Part shown: piece by piece, positions 26,678-40,227 of the stretch
Numbering within the stretch: the stretch's first letter is position 1
How the letters are laid out: each line of letters starts with the position of its first letter
Position numbers and translations under genes: made by a program
Assembly (NCBI RefSeq): GCF_028368935.1
Contig: NZ_JAQNDK010000001.1
Coordinates: 1,488,001-1,552,000 of the forward strand
Source of the DNA: Sorangium aterium
GTDB taxonomy: Bacteria > Myxococcota_A > Polyangia > Polyangiales > Polyangiaceae
Direction: 5' to 3'
DNA length: 64,000 nucleotides
The notes under the pieces: generated by a model
Database searches by the model: none
The model's input: only the letters and a program-made list of their open reading frames with translations
Told to the model about the DNA's origin: nothing

Positions 26678-27429
26678 GGGGGCCAGGGCAGCCCGTAGAA
26701 CGAGAGCAGATCGCCGAGCTCCTCATCGGAGAGGACCTCGCGGGAGAAAGGCGGCATCTGCCCGCCGTAGCCGACGAACCCGCCGTGCCGGACCTTCTCG
26801 ATGAAGACCAGCCGCCGGTCGGCCTCCGTGTACTCGCCGAGCGGGTGCTCCTTGAGCGTCTGCTCGGGCAGCGCCGGCGCCCGCGGCACGAGCCGGCCTT
26901 CCCCCGAATGGGCGCGCCCGTGACACGAGGCACAGGCGCGCTCGTGGATGCGTTCGCCGGCTGCCGCGTCGCCGGCCGGGATCTGGCTCAGCTCGTAGAC
27001 CGGCGTGAAGGGGACGGCCTCGGCTGCGCCTCCATCGCTGGGCAGCGATTCCAGGTACGCATAGATGGCCTGCGCGGCGTCGTCGTCCGCGGTCCAGGGC
27101 AGATCCTTCGTCATGAAGTAATACAGGCAATGGTTGATCGCACCGAGGAGCTCGACCTCCTGCCCGCCCCAGTAATGCGGGCGCTCGACGGCGCCGGCCA
27201 GCGGGGCGCCCGGGAGCATGGCGTCGCCCGCGTCCCCGGCGGCAGCTTCATGGCACGTCGAGCAGGCATAGTGATTGAAGCGCGTCTCCGCGATCGATGG
27301 GTCCCAGAAGAGCGCCGCGCCGTGGTCGACGGCCGTCGCGTCGACGACCTTCGTCTCGGGATCGCCCGGACAGCCGCAGAGGAGCGCCGCGCACGCGAGC
27401 GCGGCGGCAAGGCCAAGGAGCGCCCTCAC
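26674..27429 (-). CDS. Diheme c-type cytochrome lipoprotein
   Basis: The GTG at 27429 overlaps the upstream stop (GTGA) and has GGAGG six bases before it. The 251-residue product has a lipoprotein signal (LLCGC, Cys20) and two haem-binding motifs, CSTCH (56-60) and CASCH (166-170); Met225 in GGQMPPF could be the sixth ligand of the second haem. It should be an envelope electron carrier or the small subunit of a periplasmic oxidase. It is encoded between a beta-propeller lipoprotein and endonuclease III in one operon. Confidence 0.88.
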   Translation of the reverse strand: MRALLGLAAALACAALLCGCPGDPETKVVDATAVDHGAALFWDPSIAETRFNHYACSTCHEAAAGDAGDAMLPGAPLAGAVERPHYWGGQEVELLGAINHCLYYFMTKDLPWTADDDAAQAIYAYLESLPSDGGAAEAVPFTPVYELSQIPAGDAAAGERIHERACASCHGRAHSGEGRLVPRAPALPEQTLKEHPLGEYTEADRRLVFIEKVRHGGFVGYGGQMPPFSREVLSDEELGDLLSFYGLPWPP

Positions 27430-28664
27430 GGCGCCTCCGGCGCGACGCGCACGAGCCCGTCGGGATAGAGGCCCACCTCCGTGTCGCTGAGCGTCTCCAG
27501 CGTCTCGGGGTCCAGCCGGAGCACCTTGCCGGGCGTCGTGCTCCGATCGCCCTCGCAGACGAGGAAGAGCCCGTGCTCCTCGTCGAGCTGCGCGAGGTGC
27601 GGCCGCATGCATTCCTCGGCGATGTTCCGGGTGACGACCTCATTGTCGTCCGGGGTGACGCCGATCCGAACGATGGTGTCGGGCACCTGGGTCGGCACGT
27701 AGATGGCGCTCCCGTCGGGGGTCCACGCGGCGAAGTAGGGCGCGCCGATCGTGAGGATCTTCCGGGAATCGTCGAACGTCTCCGACGCGACATCGAAGAA
27801 GCGCACGTCCCTGCTCTCCGTGCTGCTCACGGCGATGGTCTTCCCGTCGGGCGACATGACGGCCGCGTAGGGTCCGTAGTTGCTGGCATGGGGCGAGGGG
27901 TTGGAGGTAGACCCCACGGGCACGCGCTTCACCTCGGCGGAAGGATCGGTCAGATCGACGATCGCGAGCACGTCCTCGCCATAGCAAGCGACGTAGGCGC
28001 GGGCGCCGTCCGGGCGCGAGAGGGCGACTCCGTGGGCGGCCATGCAGACCGGAATGAACACCGGATCGGACGATCCCGAGAGCCCGACCTTCTCGGGATC
28101 GATCACCGCGAGGGACGAGCGCGCCGCCTCGACGTCGCCGGGGTTGTCGAGCACGCGTTTCAGATCGAAATGAGAGACGACCACGCGCCGGCCGTCCTCC
28201 GAGATCACGATGTCGCCCGGGTTGGCCTCGACGCGCACCTGCCCGAGGATGCGCAGATCGTCGAGCGCGAGCTTCTGGACGTAGCCCGCCACCGCGCTCC
28301 CGCCGTGCACCGCGTGGGGGCCGATCGCGCCGGCGACGTCAGGGTACGACAGCGCGACGTAGAGCGCGCCGCCCTCGGCGTCCACGGCCACGTGGTGAGG
28401 CCCGTCGATCGTCACGGGATCGCGGCCCACGGGGTGGACGCCGAACCGCTCCCCGGTCGCCAGCGAGATAAGAGAGATCGTATCGGAGAGGCTATCGCTC
28501 ACCACGCCCATTCCGCCCTCCGGAATCGTGATCTCAGGGAGTCGGTCCGGATAGGCGTCGCCCTCGTAGGCGCTGTAGCGGTATTCGATGATGGGCTCGG
28601 GATCGCTGCAGCTCACCAGCATCGCCGCCGCGAGCGCGCAACCCAGGAATCGCGAAATGACCAT
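27426..28664 (-). CDS. Beta-propeller (YVTN-type) lipoprotein
   Basis: The 412-residue protein starts at the ATG at 28664, with GAGG six bases upstream. The signal peptide ends in a lipobox (MLVSC, Cys19). The mature part is built from blades such as GPHHVAVDAEGGALYVALSYP, YAAVMSPDGKTIAVSSTESR and YFAAWTPDGSAIYVPTQ, as in YVTN/lactonase-type propellers. Enzymatic residues cannot be identified. Its stop overlaps the start of the diheme cytochrome gene, so the two probably form an envelope complex in which the propeller binds the cytochrome or a substrate. Confidence 0.85.
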   Translation of the reverse strand: MVISRFLGCALAAAMLVSCSDPEPIIEYRYSAYEGDAYPDRLPEITIPEGGMGVVSDSLSDTISLISLATGERFGVHPVGRDPVTIDGPHHVAVDAEGGALYVALSYPDVAGAIGPHAVHGGSAVAGYVQKLALDDLRILGQVRVEANPGDIVISEDGRRVVVSHFDLKRVLDNPGDVEAARSSLAVIDPEKVGLSGSSDPVFIPVCMAAHGVALSRPDGARAYVACYGEDVLAIVDLTDPSAEVKRVPVGSTSNPSPHASNYGPYAAVMSPDGKTIAVSSTESRDVRFFDVASETFDDSRKILTIGAPYFAAWTPDGSAIYVPTQVPDTIVRIGVTPDDNEVVTRNIAEECMRPHLAQLDEEHGLFLVCEGDRSTTPGKVLRLDPETLETLSDTEVGLYPDGLVRVAPEAP

Positions 28665-28931
28665 AGATGACCTCGAGACGAGCGCCTCCGGCTCGGACGC
28701 GCCGCATCCTAGCAGCCGCCGGCGCGCCGGCCGCGGCTCCGCCCTACCATGGCTCGGCTCGCTCGTGCGCCTCGACGTGACGCTCCGCGGCGCCACGCTG
28801 AGCGACGTGGGAGGTACTACGCTCGTTCCGAACCCTCTCTTCCTCGGTCGGCACCGGCCCTCAACGGCAACGCTACCGCGTGGGTGAACATTTCTTGATC
28901 AGGCGCTGTCGTGTTGTCATGTAAGGAAGCG

Positions 28932-30569
28932 ATGAGCCAGACACGAGCGGTGGGCGTCACAACACTAGGGCCCGGTCGGCGGCGGATCGCGCGAGCGCGC
29001 CCAGGTCGCCCCGCGGCGCGCTTCTTTCTTACGTCTCTTGCGTCCCTTGCGTCTCTTGCGCTCGCGGCGTGCGCGGGGGAGGAATCCATCGCTCCGGCGC
29101 CGCTCCCTGCGCCGGTACCGCTGCCAGCGCTCCGCGGCGCGCCGCCGCTGACGACCGCGCGCACCTGGGCGCCGCGCGCCGCGGTGGCCGATCCACCGGA
29201 CAGGAACCCCGCTGTCCCGGCGGCGATCGAGCAGATGCTCGCGGAGGGCTACGGCGAGCTCGAGAGCGGGCCGGGGCAGCCGCTCGCCCCCGCGACGCTC
29301 GACGACACCCCTCCACCACCGCGCGGCGAGCGGTCGAGGCTCCTGACGAGGTTCGTCCACCTCGCCGACACCCAGCTCGCAGACGACGAGTCGCCCGCCC
29401 GGCTGGCGCTCTTCGACTCGCCCGGCGTGTTCGCGTCGGCGTTCCGCCCGCAGGAAGGGCACGAGTGCCGGATCCTCAACGCCGCCGTCCGCACGATCAA
29501 CGCGCTCCATCGGAGCACGCCGATCGACTTCGTCCTGCTCGGCGGCGACAACGCCGACAGCGCGCAGACGAACGAGATCGCGTGGTTCTCGGCCATCCTC
29601 GACGGCGCCGAGCGCGTCGAGTGCGACTCGGGCGCTGACGACGACCCCGTGCCAGGCCCCGACAACGATCCCAAGGATCCGTTCTTCGCCGAGGGGCTGC
29701 TCATGCCCTGGCGGTGGGTGACCGGCAACCACGATGTCCTGCACCAGGGGAACTTCCCGGTGCACACGCGCGCCGAGCTCGCGACGGGGAGCTGGTCGGA
29801 CGGCGGGACGCGCGACTGGTCTCTCCCCGGCGCTCCGGTGATCACGGGCAACGTCGTCCCCGACCCGAGGAGAGCGCTCCTGAGCCGCCCCGATCTGCTC
29901 GATCGGGTCGCGGCGACCGGCGACGGGCACGGGATCGGGCCCGACGAGCGCGCTTACGGGAAAGCGTTCTACGAGTTCGACATCCAGGACACCCCCCTTC
30001 GCGTCATCGTGCTCGATACGGCCGCCGAGACGGGCGGGCCGAACGGCGTGATCCTCCAGGACGACGTCGATCGGTTCATCCGGCCCGCGCTCGACCGCGC
30101 GAAGCGCGAGCGCAGGTGGGTCATCCTCACGTCCCACCACGCCTCGCGCTCGCTCGGGGACGGCTCCTTCGCCGCGACGGGCACCCCCGCCGTGCCCGGC
30201 GCGATCGACGTCGAGGCGTGGCAGTCGCTCGTCGGCGGCTACGACAACGTCCTGCTCCACCTCGCCGGACACACCCACGTGCACCGGGTGACCCGGGTCT
30301 CTCCAGCCGGCGGGCACGCGTACTGGGAGCTCGAGACCTCCGCGCTCGCCGACTACCCCCATCAGGTCCGCGTCATCGAGATCTGGGACGAGGACGACGG
30401 CTTCGTCGCCATCCGGGGCGCCGCCCTCGACTACGCCGTCGACGACGACCCGATCGCCGCCGAAGGGCGCCGCCGGGCCGTCGTGGACGTCACCTCCGGC
30501 TTCGGCGACGACGGCCGCGGAGAGCCCTCGTGGCGCAACGTCGAGCTCTGGATCGCGCGGCCCGACTGA
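28932..30569 (+). CDS. Secreted calcineurin-like metallophosphoesterase
   Basis: AAGGA five bases before the ATG at 28932 decides the start. The 545-residue product has a signal ending LALAAC (Cys47), so it is probably a lipoprotein. The metal-binding motifs are VHLADTQLADDESPAR (about 142-157), GDNAD (205-209), GNHD (265-268), SHHAS and GHTHVHR. The first motif has Gln148 where most of the superfamily has His (D-x-H), as in the group represented by Propionibacterium PPA1498. An insertion rich in Asp/Pro (about 233-250) looks like a metal-binding or flexible loop. Substrate unknown. Confidence 0.87.
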   Translation: MSQTRAVGVTTLGPGRRRIARARPGRPAARFFLTSLASLASLALAACAGEESIAPAPLPAPVPLPALRGAPPLTTARTWAPRAAVADPPDRNPAVPAAIEQMLAEGYGELESGPGQPLAPATLDDTPPPPRGERSRLLTRFVHLADTQLADDESPARLALFDSPGVFASAFRPQEGHECRILNAAVRTINALHRSTPIDFVLLGGDNADSAQTNEIAWFSAILDGAERVECDSGADDDPVPGPDNDPKDPFFAEGLLMPWRWVTGNHDVLHQGNFPVHTRAELATGSWSDGGTRDWSLPGAPVITGNVVPDPRRALLSRPDLLDRVAATGDGHGIGPDERAYGKAFYEFDIQDTPLRVIVLDTAAETGGPNGVILQDDVDRFIRPALDRAKRERRWVILTSHHASRSLGDGSFAATGTPAVPGAIDVEAWQSLVGGYDNVLLHLAGHTHVHRVTRVSPAGGHAYWELETSALADYPHQVRVIEIWDEDDGFVAIRGAALDYAVDDDPIAAEGRRRAVVDVTSGFGDDGRGEPSWRNVELWIARPD

Positions 30570-30690
30570 CCTCGCGCGCCGCGCGCCGGGGCCGCGGGCG
30601 CGCCGGCCCAGCCAGCCGGAGGCCCGCCAGGGAGGGATGCGCGACGGCGCCGCCGCGCGGCGGCCTCGCGCCGGCGACCTCAGCCGCCGC

Positions 30691-31431
30691 TCATCCGCCG
30701 TCGCGCAGCGGCACCGTCTCCCTCAGCTCGATCGACAGCGGGGGTCCGCCCCCGCTGCGGATCGCGGCGGCCATCGTGTGCCGCGCCGAGGGCTGGTAGA
30801 GCGCGAACTGCCAGGCCGAGCGATCATCGCCGAGCCGCGGATCGAACGAGATGCCGATCGCCGGCCCGTCGTCCAGGTGGAACGAGAACTGATCGAGCGG
30901 GATCGCGAGCCCCATCCCGCGCGCCTTGATGTACGACTCCTTGAGCGTCCAGTACTCGAAGAAGCGCGCGCGTTGCCTCTCCTGCGGCAGCGCGCGCAGC
31001 GCGCTCACCTCGCCTGGCGAGAAGAAGCGGTCGGCGATGTCCACCGCGCTGCTCGCGCGCTCGGTGTCCTCGACGTCGACGCCCACGTCGCGATCCAGCG
31101 CGACCAGGCAGGCGATCAGCCCCCGCGTGTTCGACAGGTTGAACCGGATCGGCGGCACCCCCGGAGGTCCGGCGATCTGCGGGCGGCCAAATTCGTTCCG
31201 GACGAACGACCACGCCTCGGGCGCCACGTTCGCGTACTTCGAGAGGACCGTGCGCACGAGGGCGCGGGTGAGCAGGTACTCGTGCCGGTTCTCGGCGAAC
31301 AGGAAGCGCGCCTGCTGCGCCGCCTCGTCAGGCGCCATCAGCCGGTGGTACGCCGCGAGCAACGCCTCGTCGCGAGCTGCGTCGCAGAAGACGTACCAGA
31401 GGTGCGCGGCGCCGGGACCGATCGTGAGCAT
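30691..31431 (-). CDS. 4'-phosphopantetheinyl transferase, Sfp type
   Basis: The 246-residue enzyme transfers phosphopantetheine from CoA to carrier proteins of PKS, NRPS or fatty acid synthases. The signature residues are present: RFNLSNTRGL, GVDVEDTER (Asp119 and Glu121 bind magnesium) and FFEYWTLKESYIKARGMGL (Glu165, Lys169). Both length and motif order match the Sfp/Svp class rather than the about 120-residue AcpS class. The ATG at 31431 directly abuts the stop of the phosphoesterase gene, so the two are co-transcribed. In a polyketide-rich myxobacterium it is probably the broad-range activator of secondary metabolism. Confidence 0.94.
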   Translation of the reverse strand: MLTIGPGAAHLWYVFCDAARDEALLAAYHRLMAPDEAAQQARFLFAENRHEYLLTRALVRTVLSKYANVAPEAWSFVRNEFGRPQIAGPPGVPPIRFNLSNTRGLIACLVALDRDVGVDVEDTERASSAVDIADRFFSPGEVSALRALPQERQRARFFEYWTLKESYIKARGMGLAIPLDQFSFHLDDGPAIGISFDPRLGDDRSAWQFALYQPSARHTMAAAIRSGGGPPLSIELRETVPLRDGG

Positions 31432-32271
31432 CTACATCCTCGGCGGAGCCGCCCCTGCAGGGCCCGGGAGGATCTCCCGCAGACAGCTGTCGGCGCTGCG
31501 CTCGATGGGCCGCTGGCGCGGGTATCCGAACGACACCTCCTCGAAACGAACACCGTCGATCCAGTCGGTGCGGGGGATGTGGAGGTGCCCTGACACGACC
31601 ACCCGCGCGCGGAACCGCGTGTGCCAGTCGTGGGTGCGACGCGTCCCGCACCAGATCGAGAAGCGCGGGATGAGCCGCAACCGCACGAGCTCTTCGCGCA
31701 GCGGGAAGTGGTTGATGAGCACCGTGGGGCGCCCCCCGATCGCGGCGAGGCGGGCCTCCGTCGCGGCGAGGCGGGCCCGGCACCAGTCGGGTCGGCTCGC
31801 GTAGGGGGCTGGGTCGAGCAGCTCCTCATCGCTGCAGAGGACGCCGCTCTCCATGGCCCACGCCACCGCGTCGCGCTCGGGAACGCCGTCCGGCCGGAAG
31901 CTGTAGTCGTAGAGCAGGAACATCGGCGCCAGCACGTGAGGTCCGCCCTCGCCGTCCCAGAGCACGTAGGGGTCTTCCGGCGTGAGCACGCCGCGGCTCC
32001 GACACAGCTCGACCAGCCGCTCGTACCGTGCCTGGCCGCGCGGACCGCCGCGCTCACTCGGCATCGTATAGAGCTCGTGGTTGCCCGGCGTCCACACGAG
32101 CCGCTTGAACCGCGGGCCCAGGGTCTCGAGGACGTAGATGAGGTGCTGCTCCGTCTCCCCGAGATCACCGGCGAGGATGAGCCAGTCGCTCGGCCGCGGC
32201 GTGATGCGCTCGATGGCCGACCGGTTCTCCGCATACCCGACGTGGAGATCGCTGAGTGCGAAGAGCTTCAT
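31432..32271 (-). CDS. Cytoplasmic metallophosphoesterase paired with the Sfp-type transferase
   Basis: The 279-residue protein begins MKLFALSDLHVG, with the full calcineurin-like motif set: D-x-H in SDLHVG (8-12), GDLGE, GNHE, NHFP and GHLHIPR. There is no signal peptide, so it acts in the cytoplasm. The stop directly precedes the phosphopantetheinyl transferase ATG. My recollection is that such phosphoesterase-transferase pairs also occur in actinomycetes; a role in CoA or carrier-protein phosphate metabolism is an inference from that pairing. No strong ribosome-binding site precedes the ATG at 32271. Confidence 0.88.
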   Translation of the reverse strand: MKLFALSDLHVGYAENRSAIERITPRPSDWLILAGDLGETEQHLIYVLETLGPRFKRLVWTPGNHELYTMPSERGGPRGQARYERLVELCRSRGVLTPEDPYVLWDGEGGPHVLAPMFLLYDYSFRPDGVPERDAVAWAMESGVLCSDEELLDPAPYASRPDWCRARLAATEARLAAIGGRPTVLINHFPLREELVRLRLIPRFSIWCGTRRTHDWHTRFRARVVVSGHLHIPRTDWIDGVRFEEVSFGYPRQRPIERSADSCLREILPGPAGAAPPRM

Positions 32272-32505
32272 CCGAATACCGCGCCGCCGGAGGCCGGGCC
32301 GGCACGCCGGCCGCAACCACCCACACCACGGCCGACGACGGGCGTCCACTGCCGAGCGCCGCCGCCGGGCGCGGCGGCCCATGGTCAGGCGATGCGACAC
32401 TTCTCCCCCCATTTTGCGCCCGGTTCCGCGGCTCCTGGCGCGCCGCATTAAACTAGGGCTCCAATCCTTGTGCCACATGTGCTACGCGCGTGTGAAGTCA
32501 GCACC

Positions 32506-37105
<4,600 letters not shown>

Positions 37106-37113
<8 letters not shown>

Positions 37114-38545
37114 GGTACGAGGCTTCCTCGAGATCCAGCGGGTCGACATCAAGAAGCGGCCCGTCTCCGAGCGTTTGAACGACTGGCAGGAGTTCGAGCT
37201 CCCGGTCCCCGACGCCGAGCTGCGCGATCAGGCAGCGCGGTGCATGGACTGCGGCATCCCGTTCTGTCACGACGGATGTCCGCTCGGGAACCTGATCCCC
37301 GACTGGAACGATCACATGTTCCGCGAGCGCCTCCCCGAGGCGATCGCGTCGCTCGACGCGACGAACAACTTCCCCGAGTTCACCGGGCGCGTGTGCCCCG
37401 CCCCTTGCGAGGCGGGGTGCGTGCTGAACATCGAGGGCAAGCCGGTCACCATCAAGAACGTCGAGCGCGCCATCGCGGATCGCGCGTTCGACCGGAACCT
37501 GGTGGCGCCGGTCATCGCGAAGCAGCGCACGGGCAAGAAGGTCGCGGTGGTCGGCTCGGGGCCCGCCGGGCTCGCCGCTGCCCAGCAGCTCGCGCGCAAG
37601 GGCCACGACGTGACGCTCTTCGAGCGCGACGATCGCATCGGCGGCCTGCTCCGGTACGGCATCCCCGACTTCAAGATGGAGAAGCACCTCATCGATCGGC
37701 GCATGGAGCAGATGCAGGCCGAGGGGGTGACCTTCCGCACGGGCGTCCACGTCGGCGTCGACATCACCGGCGACGCCCTGCGCGAGCAGTACGACGCGGT
37801 CGTGCTGTGCGGCGGGGCGCGCCGGCCGCGCGACCTGCCGGTGCCCGGCCGGGACCTGAAGGGCGTCCATTTCGCGATGGATTTCCTGACCCAGCAGAAC
37901 AAGCGGGTCGCCGGCGACGTGATCCCCGACAGCGAGGCGATCTTCGCGACGGACAAGCGGGTGGTCGTCATCGGCGGCGGCGACACCGGCTCCGACTGCG
38001 TCGGCACGAGCCACCGCCACCGCGCGGCGCACGTGACGCAGCTCGAGCTCCTCCCCCGCCCCCCCGAGCAGCGCTCGCTGACGAACCCGTGGCCCGCGTG
38101 GCCGCTCATCCTCCGCACCTCGTCCTCCCACGAGGAGGGCGGCGAGCGCGACTGGTCGGTGTCGACCACCGCGTTCCTCGGGGACGAGCACGGGCACGTC
38201 CGCGCGCTCCAGGCGACGCGGGTGAAGCTGGAAGGCGGGAAGTTCGTGCCGGTCCCGGGCAGCGAGTTCGAGATCCCGTGCGAGCTCGTCCTGCTCGCGA
38301 TGGGCTTCGTCGGCTCGGAGCGCGAGGGGCTGATCGAGCAGCTCGGCGTCGAGATGGACCAGCGCGGCAACGTGAAGGCCCACGGCGGGCGCACCAGCGT
38401 GGAGGGCGTCTTCGCCGCCGGCGACATGTCGCGCGGCCAGAGCCTCGTCGTCTGGGCCATCGCCGAGGGGCGCAAGGCCGCGGACGCGGTCGACGCCTAC
38501 CTGATGCAGCCGGCGAAGCGCCGGCTGGCGCTCGCGGCGGGCTAG
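37106..38545 (+). CDS. gltD: Glutamate synthase, small subunit
   Basis: The 479-residue NADPH-dependent flavoprotein feeds electrons to GltB. The N-terminal iron-sulfur part has [17 protein letters not shown] (Cys46, 49, 54, 58) and CPAPCEAGC (97-105). FAD binding is shown by [16 protein letters not shown] (about 148-163), NADPH binding by [13 protein letters not shown] (about 289-301), and the final [19 protein letters not shown] closes the FAD site. The first eight bases lie inside gltB, and GAGAGAGG precedes the ATG, so the two subunits are made in a coupled way. Confidence 0.96.
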
Positions 38546-38554
38546 AGCGCGATC

Positions 38555-39550
38555 GTGCGAGCGCTGGTCTGGGACGGAACGGCCGCGCGCGTCATCGACC
38601 GCGAGCCCCCCTCGACCACGGCCGGCATGGCCGTGGTCGAGGTGCGGTGCGCCGGGATCTGCAACACGGATCTCGAAATTATCAACGGTTACATGGGCTT
38701 CCGCGGCACGCTGGGGCACGAGTTCGTCGGCGACGTCGTGGAGGGCCCGGCCGCCTGGCTCGGCCGCCGCGTGGTGGGCGAGATCAACTTCGCGTGCGGC
38801 CGCTGCGAGCTCTGCGCGCGCGGGCTGGGCAGGCACTGCCCGACGCGCACCGTCATGGGCATCGTCGGCGCCGACGGGGCGCTGGCGGAGCGCGTCGCGG
38901 TGCCCGTGGCGAACCTCCACGCCGTGGCCGACGGGGTCGACGACGAGGAGGCGGTCTTCGCGGAGCCGCTCGCGGCGGCGTTCGCGATCTTGGAGCAGGT
39001 GCGTGTGTCGCCGGGCACGTCGGCGCTCGTGTTCGGCGACGGGAAGCTCGGCCTGCTCATTGCGCAGGTGCTCCACCAGGCTGGCGCCCGCGTCCTCGCT
39101 GTCGGCAAGCACGAGGAGAAGCTCGCCCTGCTGCGCGCGCAGGGCATCGCGACCCAGCTCGCTCGCCCGGAGCCCTCGGGCCCGGCCGGCGCCGGCGCCT
39201 CCCCGCCTCAGGGCGCCTGGGCCGGAGATCCGGCCGAGCTGGTGGTCGAGGCCACCGGCACCGCCGAGGGGTTCGTGAGGGCGGTCCGCGCGACCCGGCC
39301 CAGGGGCACGCTCGTGCTCAAGAGCACGGTGGCCGGGCTCTCCAGCGTCCACCTCGCGGAGCTCGTCATCAACGAGATCACCGTCGTCGGGTCGCGCTGC
39401 GGGCTGTTCGGGCCAGCGCTGCGCGCCCTCGAGGCCCGGACCGTCGACGTCCGCCCCCTCGTGTCGGCGCGACTCCCGCTGGAGCGCGCCGCGGAGGCGC
39501 TGGCGGCCGCGGCGGCGCCTGGCGCCCTCAAGGTGCTCGTCACCTGCTGA
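38555..39550 (+). CDS. Zinc-binding medium-chain dehydrogenase
   Basis: The 331-residue protein starts at a GTG nine bases after gltD. It has a catalytic zinc site (Cys36 in GICNTD, His55-Glu56 in LGHEFVG) and a structural zinc site C-x2-C-x2-C-x7-C (Cys81, 84, 87, 95). The Rossmann motif is VFGDGKLGLLIAQVL. The family oxidises alcohols, sugar alcohols or threonine with NAD(P); the substrate is unclear. A Pro/Gly/Ala insertion at about 206-228 interrupts the nucleotide-binding domain. Its place directly behind gltBD suggests a shared transcript, not necessarily a shared pathway. Confidence 0.9.
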   Translation: MRALVWDGTAARVIDREPPSTTAGMAVVEVRCAGICNTDLEIINGYMGFRGTLGHEFVGDVVEGPAAWLGRRVVGEINFACGRCELCARGLGRHCPTRTVMGIVGADGALAERVAVPVANLHAVADGVDDEEAVFAEPLAAAFAILEQVRVSPGTSALVFGDGKLGLLIAQVLHQAGARVLAVGKHEEKLALLRAQGIATQLARPEPSGPAGAGASPPQGAWAGDPAELVVEATGTAEGFVRAVRATRPRGTLVLKSTVAGLSSVHLAELVINEITVVGSRCGLFGPALRALEARTVDVRPLVSARLPLERAAEALAAAAAPGALKVLVTC

Positions 39551-39710
39551 GCTCGGCGAGCTCGCCGCTCGCTGGCTGTCAGCGGCTCGTCCGGGTGGCC
39601 TGCGGCCATCGCGGCATGTCCGCCGAGCGGATTGCGTGAGAATTTCTCGCGGCTGGCCGGAATAGATCCTCCTAGGGAGCCGCAGGTCGCGGCCCCGATC
39701 AGGAGCTGCG

Positions 39711-40121
39711 ATGACCGCGAAGGACAGCCCACACCACGACGACCGCCGAGAGGACGCGCACGATGAGGCCCGGCGAGCCAGGGAGAGCTGGGAGCAGCAA
39801 CAGCTACGGGAGCTCGGCCTCGTCGGCATCGAAGAGGATGCGTCGACGTTTTGCCTTCATTGTCGCCGTGAGATGCTGGCGCAGCTCGCACGGGCCCAGG
39901 CGCGCGGCTCGGTGCTGTTCGAGCTCGTCAGGCGCGAAGGGCTGAGCCCTCTTCCGCTCCACGACCCCGGGTCCGCGGCCGAGGGCGGTCACACGGCGGG
40001 GTACCGGCGCGACCTCTGGGAGATCGCAATGCACAGGCGCCGCGCCCTGTGGATCTCCCTCGCAGGCCTCGCGATCGGCGCGCTGGTGCTCTGGGTGGCA
40101 CTCGTCCTCCTGAGGCGCTGA
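39711..40121 (+). CDS. Small C-terminally anchored membrane protein
   Basis: The 136-residue product starts at the ATG at 39711, with AGGAG six bases upstream. The N-terminal 45 residues are strongly charged and helical (DDRREDAHDEARRARESWEQ), followed by CLHC (48-51), which could bind metal or form a disulfide, and a single membrane segment near the C-terminus (about 112-133) ending LLRR. It is probably a tail-anchored inner-membrane protein facing the cytoplasm. I recognise no family. A palindrome GAGAA-T-TTCTC lies at 39638-39648 in the 160-bp gap before it. Confidence 0.7.
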   Translation: MTAKDSPHHDDRREDAHDEARRARESWEQQQLRELGLVGIEEDASTFCLHCRREMLAQLARAQARGSVLFELVRREGLSPLPLHDPGSAAEGGHTAGYRRDLWEIAMHRRRALWISLAGLAIGALVLWVALVLLRR

Positions 40122-40131
40122 GAGCGAGGAG

Positions 40132-40168
40132 CCGCTCGCGTCCGGATGGGATCCGGACAGGGGAGCGG
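40132..40168. terminator. Nested perfect hairpin between convergent genes
   Basis: GTCCGGAT (40140-40147) pairs with ATCCGGAC (40151-40158) around the loop GGG, and outside it CCGCTC (40132-40137) pairs with GAGCGG (40163-40168). It lies 11 bases after the small membrane protein stop and before the GRAS gene stop, so it probably terminates one or both transcripts. Confidence 0.65.
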
Positions 40169-40227
40169 TTGTTGATCGAGGGGCGCAGATTCGTGCGTTA
40201 GGGGCTCACCTGCGCTGTTCGGCGCTC

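Noticed and set aside
32467-32482. TGGCACAAGGATTGGA on the minus strand before the phosphoesterase-transferase pair, resembling a sigma54 promoter
   Set aside because: The essential -12 GC is GG here, and it would lie more than 190 bp from the start of the gene at 32271.
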